64,000 nucleotides of DNA from Gambelia wislizenii (GCA_030847615.1 JAUMIR010000003.1:72488001-72552000), one strand, 5' to 3'. Counted from the stretch's first letter, positions 10,971 through 22,592 are shown. The notes: generated from the sequence alone by a model not told the origin. Numbers and translations: made by a program.

Positions 10971-12544
10971 GCACCTAGTCTAATACTCAAACCACAACTC
11001 CACACTACTTTCAAGTTACTGCAAACCAAAAATAAAGATAATCCCCAAATATTTATCTTTTGCAACCCCAATCAATCCTGTTTTCTTGAATCAATATTTC
11101 TTTGTTTTGATAAGAGTTTTAGGGATTTTTCTTCTTTTTAATTCCAGTATTCTCTGGTGGTGGCCAGATAATAAAAATTACTAGACTATTGATGTGTGTA
11201 AATGTATTTGCAGCTCTGTATCGACGTCCTCCTTCTTTCTTTCTTTTCTTGTTTAAAATCACTTTCAACACAATCTGAATGCCAGGATTGTATGTAGTAG
11301 AGAAGCTTCCACTCATTACCCTTTAGAATGGGCAACTGGACCCCCAGTAACAATTTCTTTAAAATATCCTGGGAGCTAGCTAGGAATGGGTAGTTGTTCT
11401 GAAGGACAATAGGTCATCTGTTCAGTTCTGTAACTCAAAATAAATTCCTGGGCTCAGAATTGTCTTTTGCACCATGCTCTGGTTTGCTGGAAATAATAAA
11501 TTGTCTAGAAAATAATGGGGTTCCTGTGAAATAAAACAATATATGCTTCAAGGCTGCACCCCTTGTGTGCTGCCAAATGGGGTTTTGATTTTTCCCAGCT
11601 CTCCTTTGGTACCTCTGATGGAAGCTGTTTTAGAAGGAAAGCAGGATGCAGAAAGCTATTGCCCTCTGGCAGTTTCCTGGCAGTGGGGGGAAATAATACA
11701 CTTGCATGTTTCATAATGAAAATAACAATACAGTGTACTTTCCTGGTTCTATTAATATGGATGCAGATAACACACAGCCCCTCTACCATGCTACTATCAT
11801 TTAGTAATAAATTAATACAACATTACCCTAAGCCATCTGAGATCTCCCTAATGGACTCAGAGAAAAGAAGCAATTATAATGATTTCTTAGGACAAAAAGA
11901 GAGGAAATAAGCTGGAAACAGTTGAACAATGAAGAGCCAAGCAAAGGCAGGACCGCCCTTGGATTATCAGCTGCCTCAAACACCTGAGGGGAGGGAGGAG
12001 GGCAGTGTGCCCTGAGGCTGCCAGGGGACACCTGTTTGTTTGGTTCTTGCAGTGCCCTAGGGCTGCCTACGGTTGAACAAATTGTTGGGTTTTTCATGTT
12101 CCAAATACACCATCTGCTAATACAACATTATGTGCCATTCAACACAAACAACAACTGTTAATCGAGTTAATATTATTTTCTCCAGCAGCCAATTCTTCTT
12201 TTGGCTTCCAATTAAATACCAAATATTAACTATAGCCCTTTGTGGCTCTTTGGAAGAGTTACATTTGGAGGCGGCTGTTGAAATAGCTGTGAGACAGGAG
12301 CAACACATGTCTCCTATCAGCTAACTAAGTTCTGCAGTAAACATTTTCTGACTTTTTTTTCTATAATAAGGTTATATATATGATAATCACCTACAAGTTC
12401 AGCTGGATAATTGGTTCATAGCTTAATCTTCCATTGAAAAGATAAAGCTTTTAATCAGTGTCTATCACAGTTCAGTAAGTACTACAGTCTAAGTGCCTTG
12501 TCAGGGCCCACAATCACCAGCACATGCCTTCTTGTCATTGATGC
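10971..12544. other. No gene recognised; repeat-poor, candidate conserved block 12050-12330
   Basis: No repeat family of this window matches. Bases 12050-12330 are AT-rich with homeodomain-like core sites ('gttaatcgagttaatatt', 'ccaattaaatacc') and no simple-repeat structure, which is how deeply conserved non-coding elements often look. There is no direct evidence of function. Confidence 0.3.
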
Positions 12545-12716
12545 CCTTTAATGATAGTGTTGTAGTTCCACTTTAGCTACCTATGCAATACTGGGATTTG
12601 GAATTATTTTTTGCGGGGGGGGGGTATTTAGAATTTTTAGCCAGAAAGCACCCATGCCTCAGCAAACTACAAACTCCAGGATTTCGTAGCATGTTGCCAT
12701 ATCAGTTAAAGTGACA
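12545..12716. mobile_element. Degraded family E foldback MITE
   Basis: It contains the family landmarks 'actgggatttgg', 'cctcagcaaactacaaactcc', 'aggatttcgtagcatg' and 'cagttaaagtg'. The right terminus stops at 'gtgaca', where the candidate Helitron begins. Confidence 0.55.
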
Positions 12717-13183
12717 TCATGATGCTATATATATATAATTCTCTTGGGTATGTTGCCTTTCCCAATGTGCTGATTGGCTGCTCAGGAAATACACCCAACC
12801 AATCATCACCCGCATGCAAATTCCCTCTCCACCTCACAATCCACTCCTGCCATTCAGTCTGTGACCCAGATTGGGACCCAGGCAGTCAACTGGCAGTGGT
12901 GGCAGCAATGGGCCGCCTGCAACAGGACACAGACAGTCAACTGGTGGCAGTGGCGACAGTGGCAGGATGCCACTGCTGCCACTGCAATGGGACCCAGACA
13001 GTCAACTGGCAGTGGCAGGGCAACAGAGCGAGTCACCCCAAGCAATTCCTGGAAAAGTGTGGAATGCTGAGAAGCAGGTGGAGGAATTTTAAAATCTACT
13101 CGCCTACTTTACAGGGTTGTTGTGAGGTCTACCAGGCATTTGGGGGGGTGGTTAACAGTGTATTTTACATTGAGTACAGCTAG
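12717..13183 (+). mobile_element. Candidate non-autonomous Helitron with internal minisatellite
   Basis: It starts TC after an A (12716) and ends CTAG before a T (13184), fitting the A|TC...CTRR|T insertion rule of Helitrons, and shows no TSD. The 5' end is TCATGATGCTATATATATAT. Interior sequence at 12883, 12934 and 12999 repeats cagtcaactgg within units of roughly 51 and 65 bp. A clear hairpin just before the CTAG is not obvious, so the assignment is tentative. Confidence 0.4.
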
Positions 13184-13871
13184 TAATTACATATTGTGGA
13201 CGGCCTACTGCTAACGTTAAGGAGAGAGAGATGCTCTACAGGATTTAGGATAAAAATTAAAATAAGTCAGTTTAAATGATTTCACCAAAGTAATGTTTAT
13301 ATTTATATATTTTTTTAAAAAAACTAAATAGATTTACATAATAAAAACTTACAATAATATCATGCCTGGGCCTCCCAGGCCCCCAGGCTAGAGCCCTGTC
13401 AGCCCTTGTCCATGTGGGGGCCATGGTGAAAGGGCCCCAGATCTCACCATTTCAATTTTCTTTTCAAAGCTCTATAGCAGGTCCTAGGGGCACTGTGAGA
13501 AATTAAAATGATGGGCATTAGCTAGAACTGGGAACTGATGAGTGGGAATGAAACTGTTACTTTAAGAAGCCATGTTTTCTTCATTAACCATCAAACATTT
13601 TTATGGTTATTGCTCATCATTTCTGAACAGTGAATAATAGAACATGCTATTAACTTGTTACTGTCAGTGTGGTTTTTTTTAACTAACAAACAAACAAAAA
13701 TAACTAAAAAGTGCCAAATGCCAAAACAAGTCCAAATACCCACAAAGTAATATTTCAACAATAGCAAAGAAATTTTATTTGTTGTGCATCTAATTTACGC
13801 ATTGTCTTCATTTGGATATCTAAAAGGAATGGTGCTTCTCCTCATTGCTAAAAAATGTAGCAAGGAACATG
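13184..13871. other. No gene recognised
   Basis: Mixed AT-rich sequence with a short GC-rich stretch at 13370-13440 and poly-A and poly-T runs. No motif or repeat match within the window. Confidence 0.35.
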
Positions 13872-13990
13872 TCACATATCTCAGATTGGCCTTTTTAGTA
13901 ATCAGCGCGCTTGCAGAAAGTACAGGATGAGTCCTTCCTGAATCTTCATTTGCGAAGAAAAGCCAGAGAGAGAGAGAGAGAGAGAGAGAG
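13872..13990 (+). mobile_element. Extreme 3' end of zinc-finger-tail LINE with (GA)n tail
   Basis: It matches the last ~110 bp of the copies at 6396 and 43081 (tctcagattggcctttttag, 'gaatcttcatttgcgaagaaaagccagagag'). The terminal GAGAG has expanded to a (GA)13 tract at 13965-13990, showing that the element's own tail can seed a microsatellite. Confidence 0.8.
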
Positions 13991-14299
13991 AATGCTCAGG
14001 GTTGCGATAGGGACCACAGGCAGAGTGTCTGATCAGAGGTAGATCAGCAGGCCTTTTTTTCTTTACTTTCTCACTGCCAGACTTAGAAAAAACAAGGGCT
14101 GGAATTCACTACAGCATTTAGGAATGCATAACCTAGAATTATGCATTCATGACTGGTTTGTATTCACAATCCCTACATATTCCCTAGTTTAGCAAACACA
14201 TAGGGAGCATGACAGTTCCCCCAGTCCCCAATTACTGGGCAACAGGCTCTGTGATTGACAAGGGTCTGTTCCCCTATTAATCAGGAAGCAGCTGATAGA

Positions 14300-14833
14300 G
14301 GAGATTATCAGACGTCCTCAATATGGCGTTACACAAATGCCAGGAGATTGCCAGGAGATCACCAAAGGGCTTACCTATCAGATGACGTCATCCTTGTCCC
14401 GTGCTGGTTCCATGCTGCCTCGTTTCTTCTTATTCACAGCTTAAGCCAGCTGCAGTGGGAGGTCCCTGCCAAACACTTCCAGGTGCAATCAGGATGAGGA
14501 GGTAAGTGACAGCCTTTTTTGTACCCTCCCCAGGTTACGTGGGATTTTTAAAGTTTGTTTTAGTGCCTGCTTTGCTTTTTTTACCTTGTATTTTCTTTTT
14601 TCTTTTTGAATTTCCCATACACTGTTTCTCTCATGAGAACTGCCAGGAACTCAAACCAGGAAGTGAAAGGGGCTCTGCTCAAGCTCCATTCACTCCTGAG
14701 CTGCTGATGGCTGGGGTTGGTCATGCAATTAAGGTAAGTGCAAAATGGGGGGTAATCATGCTGGGACAGGAGGGGGGTAGGATGTAATATAACGAGACGG
14801 GGACACTGTTTTGGTCCCCATCTGATAATCTCT
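14300..14833 (+). mobile_element. TTATCAGAC-terminus MITE, family B (~534 bp)
   Basis: The termini ggagattatcagacgtcc and ccatctgataatctct are inverted. The interior has paired splice-like signals: 'gaggtaagtgac' near 14500 followed about 30 bp later by 'tttttgtaccctccccagg', and 'aaggtaagtgc' near 14733. It is collinear with 16320-16840 and, inverted, with 44250-44852. It encodes no protein. Confidence 0.7.
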
Positions 14834-15856
14834 TTATATTCCCGCTTCCCCCCTCCATGAGCAATCTCCAGTGTGATGGAGAATTGTGACAGGGACCTTG
14901 CTTTTGATTGTAATATCAGAGATCAATCACAGGAAGGGTTGGGAACGTCAGTGTCTGCTACCTGGTAAGTGGAGATTTGGGCAGTTGAGTTAGGAGACAT
15001 TACTTAGCTATGTAACTATGATGGTTCCATAGATGAGTAGGTTATAAAGAATTCCAGACATAGTTTTTATCTTGGAGTATAGCATTAGATGTTTTAAATA
15101 TGGTCAGCATCATCAGTGCTTCACATCCTTGTATTGATTTATTGGTTTCTATGAAGTCCCAAACCTCATGAGATCACCAGAACTTGGAAATCAATTAAAT
15201 TATCTTTAAAATCTTGGCTGGATAGAATACGGACATTAGCCCTACTTTAGAAATTGTTATACAAAATAAGAGATCAATAAGATGGAAAACAATATGACAC
15301 CTTTGTTAATACTTGGTATATGTTCATTGTCTATGCTGGAACACAAACCACGCCGTGAAGCCCACAGCAAGATCATCTGAAGTTCTGGAAAAATCCACTT
15401 TGACTTATAATGGACCCATTTTTCTATATATAGATAAAACAGGAAGAACTTTAACAGATATATGGAGAAACAAAAGTGAAAACATACAGATACTATTTGG
15501 TTATACCTGTTTGTACAATCTAAGGCCACAACACTGTTGTAGGTAATTTGTTATGCTGATTTGGGAATAAAAATAAAGTTGAAAACATAAAGAAAAGGCA
15601 AGATACAAAATAGCTATCTCCTCCTTCCCAACTCGTCCTATCAAGTCCCAGTTGTACACCTACCATGCTGATGTGCTGGGGGCATTAACATCCAGCAACA
15701 CCCTCTGGAAATTCTGCAATGCAACATTCAGTATCTAGCACTTCTCGTGGGCCACATACACATATGTGCGTGCATGCACCCATACAGTTCATGTCTCTAT
15801 TCCTGCTTCTTTCATAAATAAATGAATTTCATTTTTAACCCCCATTTTGCTGCTCA
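14834..15856. other. No gene recognised
   Basis: AT-rich sequence. A 77-codon frame at 15313-15546 has no identifiable motif; the surrounding 'ggctggatagaatacgg...aacaatatgacaccttt' has a faint LINE ORF2 3' flavour but is too degraded to assign. Confidence 0.3.
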
Positions 15857-16310
15857 AGGTGGCTACCCGAATTGTGTGGGGTCCGTGGAGAGCCCACTAG
15901 TGTTCTAATTTTAATATGTGGTATTCTAATTAGCTAAAGATGACAGTGACAGGCAAGGGAATGGCAGGACCTTTTGACCTATGTATACTGGTACTCACTG
16001 ACAAGACTCCAAGCCAGGGGATGAAATAAACATTGTTTTTTATTGAAAAATAATCAGGGGAACACACACATGCATAAACTCAGGCTCCAAGCAGTCACAC
16101 AAGGCCAATGAAGAAAGTAGGAAGTATTGGGATGGAGGAATAGTGTTCAAGATGATGCATTATCCTATACCTGTCCAATGAGCAGAGATTCATGTAGAAA
16201 CTGATCCGTGGTGACACAGACTAACAGAGTGACGGGAGGAAAGGAATCCGTGTACATTCTGATGGTGTTCTGGGGTGATATTTATATCCGATATTCCCCC
16301 AAAGTGGTGT
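15857..16310. mobile_element. Unclassified interspersed repeat F, copy 1
   Basis: It aligns collinearly with 23577-24330 once the CR1 at 23768-24047 is removed: 'ctacccgaatt', 'ccttttgacctatgtatactggtact', 'ttttttattgaaaaataatc', 'aggaagtattgggat', 'ggtgatatttata'. The minus strand carries AATAAA-like signals near one end, which would fit an LTR, but ends and TSD are not resolved. Confidence 0.55.
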
Positions 16311-16319
16311 TCTGTCCTG

Positions 16320-16840
16320 CATCCATCCTGCTCCAATGCCTGTTCTGGAATAATGTATTCACGAAAGATTGTGAATAGACCACCCATTCCATGTCTGTCA
16401 CGGAATCACGGGTGTGCGAACAGGAGCCCCATTCCTCTTCCAAAATTACAGCTGCTGAGGGGAGGTCCGATTCAAGCACTTCCTGGCATGATCTGGACAT
16501 CCAGCTAAGTGGCACCCTTTATTTTACCCTTCCTGTTTTGATTGTATAATTTAAAGTGTGTTTTTGTGTTTGGTGAACTGATTTGATGTTGTGCGGGGGG
16601 GGGTATTTTTGAATTTACCACCTGGCCGTTCTCTCACGAGAATGGCCAGGATTTCAGTTCCCGGTCATAAATGCAGCCTTACGACAGCTGCATTTAGGGC
16701 CGGCAAGCGAGGGGAGGGGCACCCATTCCTACCGCAGAATTAAGGTAAGCGTGTGAAAGATTTACTTTATTCCGTGGCATGAATGGGAGAGGAGGTGGCG
16801 GGGCAGTAACGGAGCATTTTAGCCCCGTATGAAAATCTCC
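16320..16840 (+). mobile_element. TTATCAGAC-type MITE, family B, left end lost
   Basis: It ends in gtatgaaaatctcc followed by taa. The interior matches other family B copies: 'gacatccagctaagtggcaccc', 'ggccgttctctcacgagaatggcc' (a local palindrome), 'aattaaggtaagcgtg'. The left terminus is not found; repeat F lies immediately upstream. Confidence 0.55.
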
Positions 16841-17720
16841 TAAGTCAGATTTATACCTGTATCATCACTATATGGTAGATAAGAATCCCTAAACAATGGC
16901 TGATAGAGTGGGGTGGGCAACTGGAGAGGGAGTGGGGACCATTTTTTGCTCATGGACACACACACACCCGGGGGGGGGGCTGCACAAGTGTGAACCTAAA
17001 GATAGCCTTCCATACATATGCCAAAAGAGCTCTTTAACCTATTGAAACAACTGAACCTGTTCATCACACTGTTTTGTACTTATGTTGCCTGCTATGGCAC
17101 AAGTTGTTACTACAGGTTTTGCTAGAACACCATGGCAGTCCATAGCATTAGTGTAACAAATTTGCTGATATTAACTGGATTTGACTACACAGTGGGTATC
17201 ACAAACTTCTCCAGTTGGGTTATACTACGCTCATCACTTTAATCCAACCACTCCTATTACTGTTCACAGTAAACACAATCAAGATTTGAATCTAAACGTC
17301 TCATTCCTTCATCTCTGCATGCTATAAATATTTCTGAACTGAGAGTGGCTCACACACTTGGGAGTAGTGTGTTGTAATGTTATTGCAGTAAATAGCACCA
17401 TCTAGAGATCCACATTTGGCAGATTCGTGCTGAATAATGTTTGGCACATTGAATTAGCTGTAGCTTTTTGCAAACCTTCAGCCTTCAGATGAAAGCAGTA
17501 GGAAAGAGGGTTCATGCCATCTCTGTGTGCCTGCCTTGCCAGAGCACATTGAACATGAGGGCCTCTAGTGTGGTTGTAAGCACAACCAGCTCAGCATGCT
17601 TACAGATGTCTCTACGTTGGAGGCCTTCATAATGTGCAGGGTTTGGGAATGCGTTTAGCCAAGTGTGGTTATAACCCCCTTGCAAATTTTAGGAGTAAAA
17701 ATCTATTCTCCCAGAGACAT
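16841..17720. other. No gene recognised
   Basis: Contains a (CA)n/G-run at about 16960-16980. No coding or repeat match otherwise. Confidence 0.35.
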
Positions 17721-17943
17721 TGGCCACATCCATACTACACAAATAATCCTGTTTGAAATTGGGTTATTTGCCATGGCTCCTTCCTATGGAATCATGGGAT
17801 TTGTAGTTTGGTGAGGCACTTGCACTCTTTGGCAGAGAAGGCTAAAGATCTTGTAAAACTACAGATCCCATTATTGAATATGAAGGAGTCATGGCAAATA
17901 ATACATTTTCAAACCAGATTATTTGTGTAGCATGGATTTGGCC
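17721..17943. mobile_element. Family E foldback MITE, complete (~223 bp)
   Basis: Inverted termini tggccacatccatactacac and gtgtagcatggatttggcca flank two arms carrying 'aaataatc' and 'catggctccttcc' versus 'gaaggagtcatggcaaataat'. The structure matches 26287-26513. No coding capacity. A hAT-like origin is inferred from size and termini; a TSD is not clear. Confidence 0.7.
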
Positions 17944-18182
17944 ATTGACATGTTAGGGTTCTCAAGACCTGACCACTTTTCTCTGATTCTGGGGGCAAGT
18001 GTAGGGCAAGAAGGCTGCCTTCAAAACAGTATCTTGAGGGAGTTGTCTCACCCTTTCCTCAGCGCTGCTTAAGCAATTGATTCTTTTCCTTTAACTTTTA
18101 ATACTTTTGGGGATTGTCTACACTAGAGATAAAAATCTGGATGACATTCGGACTATTTTGGCCCACAGCTGCAGTGCATGAA

Positions 18183-18530
18183 ATTTGGACTGGGGAAGAA
18201 AAGGTTAAGAGAGGACATGATACCCATGTTTAAATATTTGAAGGGATGTCATACTGAGGATGGGGCAGGCTTGTTCTCTGCTGCTCCAGAGACTAGGACA
18301 CGAAGCAATGGACTCAAACTACAGGAAAAGAGATTCCACCTTAACATTAGGAAAAACTTCCTGACAGTAAGAACTGTTTGGCAGTGGGATCACTGTCTCC
18401 TTCTTTGGAGGTTTTTAAATAGAGGCTGGACGGCTATCTGTTGGGAATGCTTTGATTGTTTATTCCTGCATGGCAAGCAGTTGAACTGGATGGCCCTTGT
18501 GGTCTATTCCAACTCCATGATTCTATGGTT
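18183..18530 (+). mobile_element. CR1 LINE 3' end
   Basis: The frame includes [34 protein letters not shown] and FHLNIRKNFLTVRTVWQW, then a CR1 3' UTR ending 'tccatgattctatgg'. The C-terminal codons after the WQW region are frameshifted. It is 5'-truncated to ~350 bp. Confidence 0.85.
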
Positions 18531-18554
18531 TATCCACTCTTCAGCATATTAGGG

Positions 18555-19343
18555 AATACATGGTTTTCTTGAATAGAGTGGAACAGAATGTCCTAGATGA
18601 GGAACATGCAGGGGAAGTCTCTGAGGGGGAGGCCAGTTCCCAAACACAGGAAGTAAATATTTGGAGGAATGTGATACATAAAAGTAGAAGAACTAGGGAT
18701 CATTCTGTGAGTTTCGAGCTACCGAATCAATTTGAAGCTCTCTCCCATTTTAGAGATGATGAGGAACAAGAGCAACAGTTCCAGTCTGCAGATAACGTGT
18801 AGGTGACTTTGCAAAATTCAATACATGGAATGGCCCCTGCCAATCCACAGAGGAGACGTGGGGTGGTGGTAGGGGATTCCCTGTTGAGGGGAACAAAAGC
18901 AGTAGTTTGCAGACCTGACAAGATGTCCCCCTGGGGCAAAAATCCATGATATAACAGTGAGGCTGAGAAGACTTGTGAAGCCCATTAACCATTACCCTTT
19001 CCTTTTGGTCCTTGTGGGAACCAATGACACTGAAAGGCATAGCCTTCAAGATATCACAAGAGATTATGAGGCTCTGGGTAGGAAGCTGGAGGATTTTGAT
19101 GCACAGGTTGTCATTTCATCTCTTCTCCCAGTTGAAGGACATGGCCCAGGAAGGGAAAGAAGAACAGTGGAGGTAAACAACTGGCTCTGCAGATGGTGCC
19201 ACGAGGAATGATTTGTATTCTTAGGTCATGGTCTGCAGTGTAATGAGGATGGACTTCTGGCAAGGCATGCATTGCACCTCACAGCAGTTGGCAGGAATGT
19301 TTTTTCTAAGAAGATCAACAACCTGATCAGGACTTTAAACTGA
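18555..19343 (+). pseudogene. CR1 ORF1 relic with SGNH-esterase signature
   Basis: The pieces 18560-18802 and 18957-19211 plus intervening frames give an acidic N-terminal stretch, then VVVGDSLLRGTK (GDSL block, codons 18872-18883), RRLVKPINHYPFLLVLVGTN D (the GTND block III near 19020), DYEALGRKLEDFDAQVVISS and NWLCRWCHEE. It ends with a degraded LHLTAVGRN block and stop near 19341. This order is that of the esterase-type ORF1 protein of CR1 LINEs, which acts in element RNA-protein complexes. There are frameshifts near 18930 and 19210, and the GDSL serine codon is retained. The 5' part of CR1 is rarely preserved because most copies are truncated. Confidence 0.75.
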
Positions 19344-19346
19344 GTA

Positions 19347-20791
19347 ACCGCATATCCCGGCGTATAATACGACTGGGCGTATAAGACGACCCCCCAATTT
19401 TTAAGTTAAAATAAAGAGTGTGGGATACACTTGCCATATAAGACTACCCACCACCACCCTCCCTCCCCGAAGCTGCAATCGGGCTCCCAATCATGGCTTC
19501 GGGGAGGGCGGGTGGTGGCTGGAAAGCCTTCCCCCCAGCCAGCCACCCTTCGACCCTCCCCGAAGCTGCGATCGGGTGCCCACATGCTGGTTGGGGAATC
19601 GCGGGAGAAGGCTGGCTGGCGGGGGAGATTCCCCAGTGCCACGATTCCCCAGTCTACCAGCCACCTCCCTCGCCTCCCCATCCCATGACAGGTCAGGAAG
19701 GGCAGGAGCTGGCTAAGAAGCTTCCCCCCCCAGCTTCCTAGCCACCTCAGAGGAGGGGCTGCCTGGGGGGGAGAGTAAGGTTCCTAGCCATCTCCCGTCC
19801 TTCCCCAGTATGAGATGGCACTGCCAGCCCCATCTCAGACTTGGGAAGGAGGAGAGGTGGCTAGGAAGGGTGGGAGGGGTGGCTGGCTGGGGAGGAAGCT
19901 TCCTAGCCAGCTCCTGTCCTTCCCCAGTTCGAGATGGGGCTGCCGGACCCATCTCGGACTGGGGAAGAATGGGAGCTGGCTAGGAAGCTTCCTAGCCACC
20001 TCGGAGGGGTGGCTGGCTGGTAGGGGGAAGCTTCCTAGCCAGCTCCCATCCTTCCTGAGTCTGAGATGGGGCTGCCAGCCCTATATCAGACTGGGGAAGG
20101 ATGCAAGCTGGCTAGGAAGTTCCCCCCACCAGCCAGCCACCCCTCCGCCTTTACCAAACCTTGCTTGTGCCCCATCTCAGGTTAGGTAAAGGCGGAGGGT
20201 TGGCTAGCTGGAGGGGGAGGCTTTCCAGCCACCACCTACCCTCCCTGAAGGCACCATCGGGAGCCCAATCGTGGCTTCGGGGAGGGTGGAAGGGTGGCTG
20301 GCTGGGGAAGGGTGTTCCAGCCACCACCTGCCCTCCCCGAAGCCACGATCAGGAGCCCAATCACAGCTTTGGGGCGGGTGGAAGGATGGCTGGCTGGGGG
20401 GCAGGCTCGTCAGCCACCACCCGCACTTCCCGAGCCATTCGGGCTCCTGATCGTGGGTTCGGGAAAGGCTGGAGGTGGCTGGCTGGCTGGCTGGCAAGAT
20501 TCCCCAGTCCCACGATTCCCCACTCAGCCAGCCAACTCCCCACTCAGCCAGCCACCTCAGCCGCAGTTACCAACCCACGATGAGGCTGGCTATCCTCATC
20601 ACGAGTTGGGGAATCACGGAGGGGGAGGCTTGCCAGCCACCTCCCAGGCCTCCCCAACCCGCAATGGGCCCATCGCGAGTTGGAGAAGCATGGAGGTTTC
20701 TCCCCACCCAGCCTAACCGGCATATAAGATGACCCCAGACTTTTAAGATTTTTTGGCGTTTAAAAGTCATCTTATATGCCAGAATATATGG
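19347..20791. mobile_element. Mariner-like MITE with 1.3-kb GC-rich repetitive core
   Basis: Left end ccgcatatcccggcgtataa; the right end read inward is ccatatattctggcatataa; both are followed by '(a)gacgac/gatgac'. TA at 19345-19346 and 20792-20793 fits a Tc1/mariner TSD with one extra A on the left. The right end is itself a hairpin (ggcatataagatgac...gtcatcttatatgcc, 20719-20780). Between 19440 and 20710 the DNA is GC-rich and made of diverged direct and inverted units of ~110-130 bp, e.g. 'cttcggggagggcgggtggtggctgg' and its complement, and 'agcttcctagccagctcc'. Open frames here are low-complexity artefacts. Confidence 0.65.
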
Positions 20792-21716
20792 TATGTATTA
20801 GGATTATAAGTAATTTCAGAACCACTGGCCGCTTGGTTGCTGTGGTAAAATTTGAGGTCCCAGGGTGTCAGCCCTTTTGGGGAAACTTCTTAAAAGTTAA
20901 AACTATCAGGAATTAACTTTGTTGTAGCAGAGTTAGAGCATGAGTGGGATTCAGGTACAGTGCTTTGATCCAGCTGCGAGAACAAAGAGGTAGGCAAGCT
21001 TCTTGTTAAACAAACAACTTAAGCTGTACTAATGGCTCTTAAATCTACATATGCATTGGAGCCTACATCCTAACTAACGAATGAATAGATTTTGGGTAAG
21101 AAAAATGTTCATCTTCACTCACCATCCCAGTGAGACAGAAGACATTCTTGCAGAGCAAGACGGAGAGAGAGGCATGTAGCTTTAAGGCAAGAAACAAAGT
21201 AATAAAAGATCTAAGACCAGGAGGCAAATAAACCTAGGTCACATGATCTTGTAGTTTGGTTATGTACTGTTTACAACCATGCTCATTAAAGATAGGATGA
21301 GAGGGAGGCATGCAGGAGACCCTATCCTATCTGTCACTCATTTGCTCTAGTAGCAAACCGGGGGGGGGGGGAGGCAAAAGAATGCTGGATTTTCCAACAG
21401 TTCTTCTTTCTTTTGTTGACTTTCTGCTTCCCACCTTTCCTACCAACTGTGAAAAGCATAATGAACTTGTCATATTTTGAACTTCAGTGATTGTGAGTGT
21501 GATCTTTGGGCAACTGCTTTGGGCAACTGCTGTCTCCTAAGTAGTGAGTGAGTAGGAGGAGCCACATGCAGTCCACAGGCCAAGGGGAACAAATCTCAGC
21601 ACAAGAGCACTGTCTTGCAAAGTGTGTGTGTATATATATATGAATTGCATACTCAGAGCAACCATAGTTGATACTTAATGTATCATGCTTATTAACATCA
21701 CCAATGCCCATCCCTT
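20792..21716. other. No gene recognised
   Basis: Contains a G-run at 21360-21372 and a (GT)n(AT)n tract near 21620-21642. No coding motif. Confidence 0.35.
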
Positions 21717-22253
21717 GGGCCTCATCTACACAGGCCAGAATACACCAGTTCCCCACCATCATATTCTGGCTGCAGACCTGGCCTGTTCCTTCCCTGTTAC
21801 CAGCATGAAACAGGATAGAGTCCAGACCACCATGCCGGCCCATCCCTGCCACCACAGCTAATGCCATCCACATCCTACTGTCTGGATCCCGGAAGCCAGT
21901 CTGCAGCATGTGAGCAAGCCCCCCTACATGTGATGAGCCTAGTCACATGCTGCGGCCTGCTTCCTGGATCTGGAGAGCGTGATGCAGATGGCAGTGGCAG
22001 CAATGGGTCAGCGTGGCAGTAGGGCCTCCTGGGGTCCTGCAGGGCCCAAACTGTTTCTTCTGCAGATAAACGTTTTCCCCAGGTATTTTGCTGTAACAGT
22101 TTGTTGGGCTTTACCCCATCTTAGCCCTGTCTTTGCCCCAAGTGTCATTAGGACTATGCAGAGACAAAACTGAGCAAAAGCCCTGCATCATCTGGAATGC
22201 AGGGCTCAAAGACAAGGCCAAGACAGAGTCAATAGCCTGTGTAGACAAGGCTT
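21717..22253. mobile_element. hAT-like non-autonomous element, family D
   Basis: Inverted termini gggcctcatctacacaggcc and gcctgtgtagacaaggctta. The interior contains 'gtcacatgctgcggcctgcttcctggatc' and 'cttaccccatcttagccctgtctttgcccc', both matched in the copy at 53819-54330. The (gcct)tgtctacac terminus is typical of hAT-like MITEs; no 8-bp TSD is evident. No transposase. Confidence 0.6.
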
Positions 22254-22553
22254 AGGTTTGGGCCCTGAACTCTTCAAGGCCTGCAGTGGTACTATTCTGG
22301 TAACCCTGGTGACACCCAGTATTGAAAATGCTGAGATGGATGGGAAGAGTTGTGACTTGGTCTGAGGCAGTTACGTTCCTGTGTTTCTAATTAGCTAGAC
22401 TCAAGCTTGAATGCCATGCGGATGGGGACTACACAGGGCTCACAGTCATGTACAGACGGAGCATATATGAAGCAATTATAGCCCTGCTATGGAAACAGAT
22501 GTGTAATCTCATGAGAGATATAGGGCTTCAAAGCCTGGCTGCACCTCCTATGT

Positions 22554-22558
22554 CTGTG

Positions 22559-22590
<32 letters not shown>

Positions 22591-22592
22591 TG
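22554..22592. repeat. (TG)n-(CGTG)n microsatellite
   Basis: A (TG)n run followed by (CGTG)n and a short CACA stretch. Alternating purine-pyrimidine sequence of this type can adopt Z-DNA. Confidence 0.9.

Noticed and set aside
12883..13010. CRISPR-like spaced repeats (cagtcaactgg)
   Set aside because: Only three diverged units with unequal spacing in eukaryotic DNA; a minisatellite.
15313..15546. 77-codon ORF as a possible exon
   Set aside because: No splice-site context or motif; it may be a remnant LINE 3' end but cannot be supported.
19420..20732. Several overlapping 80-140 codon frames on both strands
   Set aside because: Trp/Pro/Gly-rich translations of a GC-rich repeat array; frames on both strands have the same simple composition.
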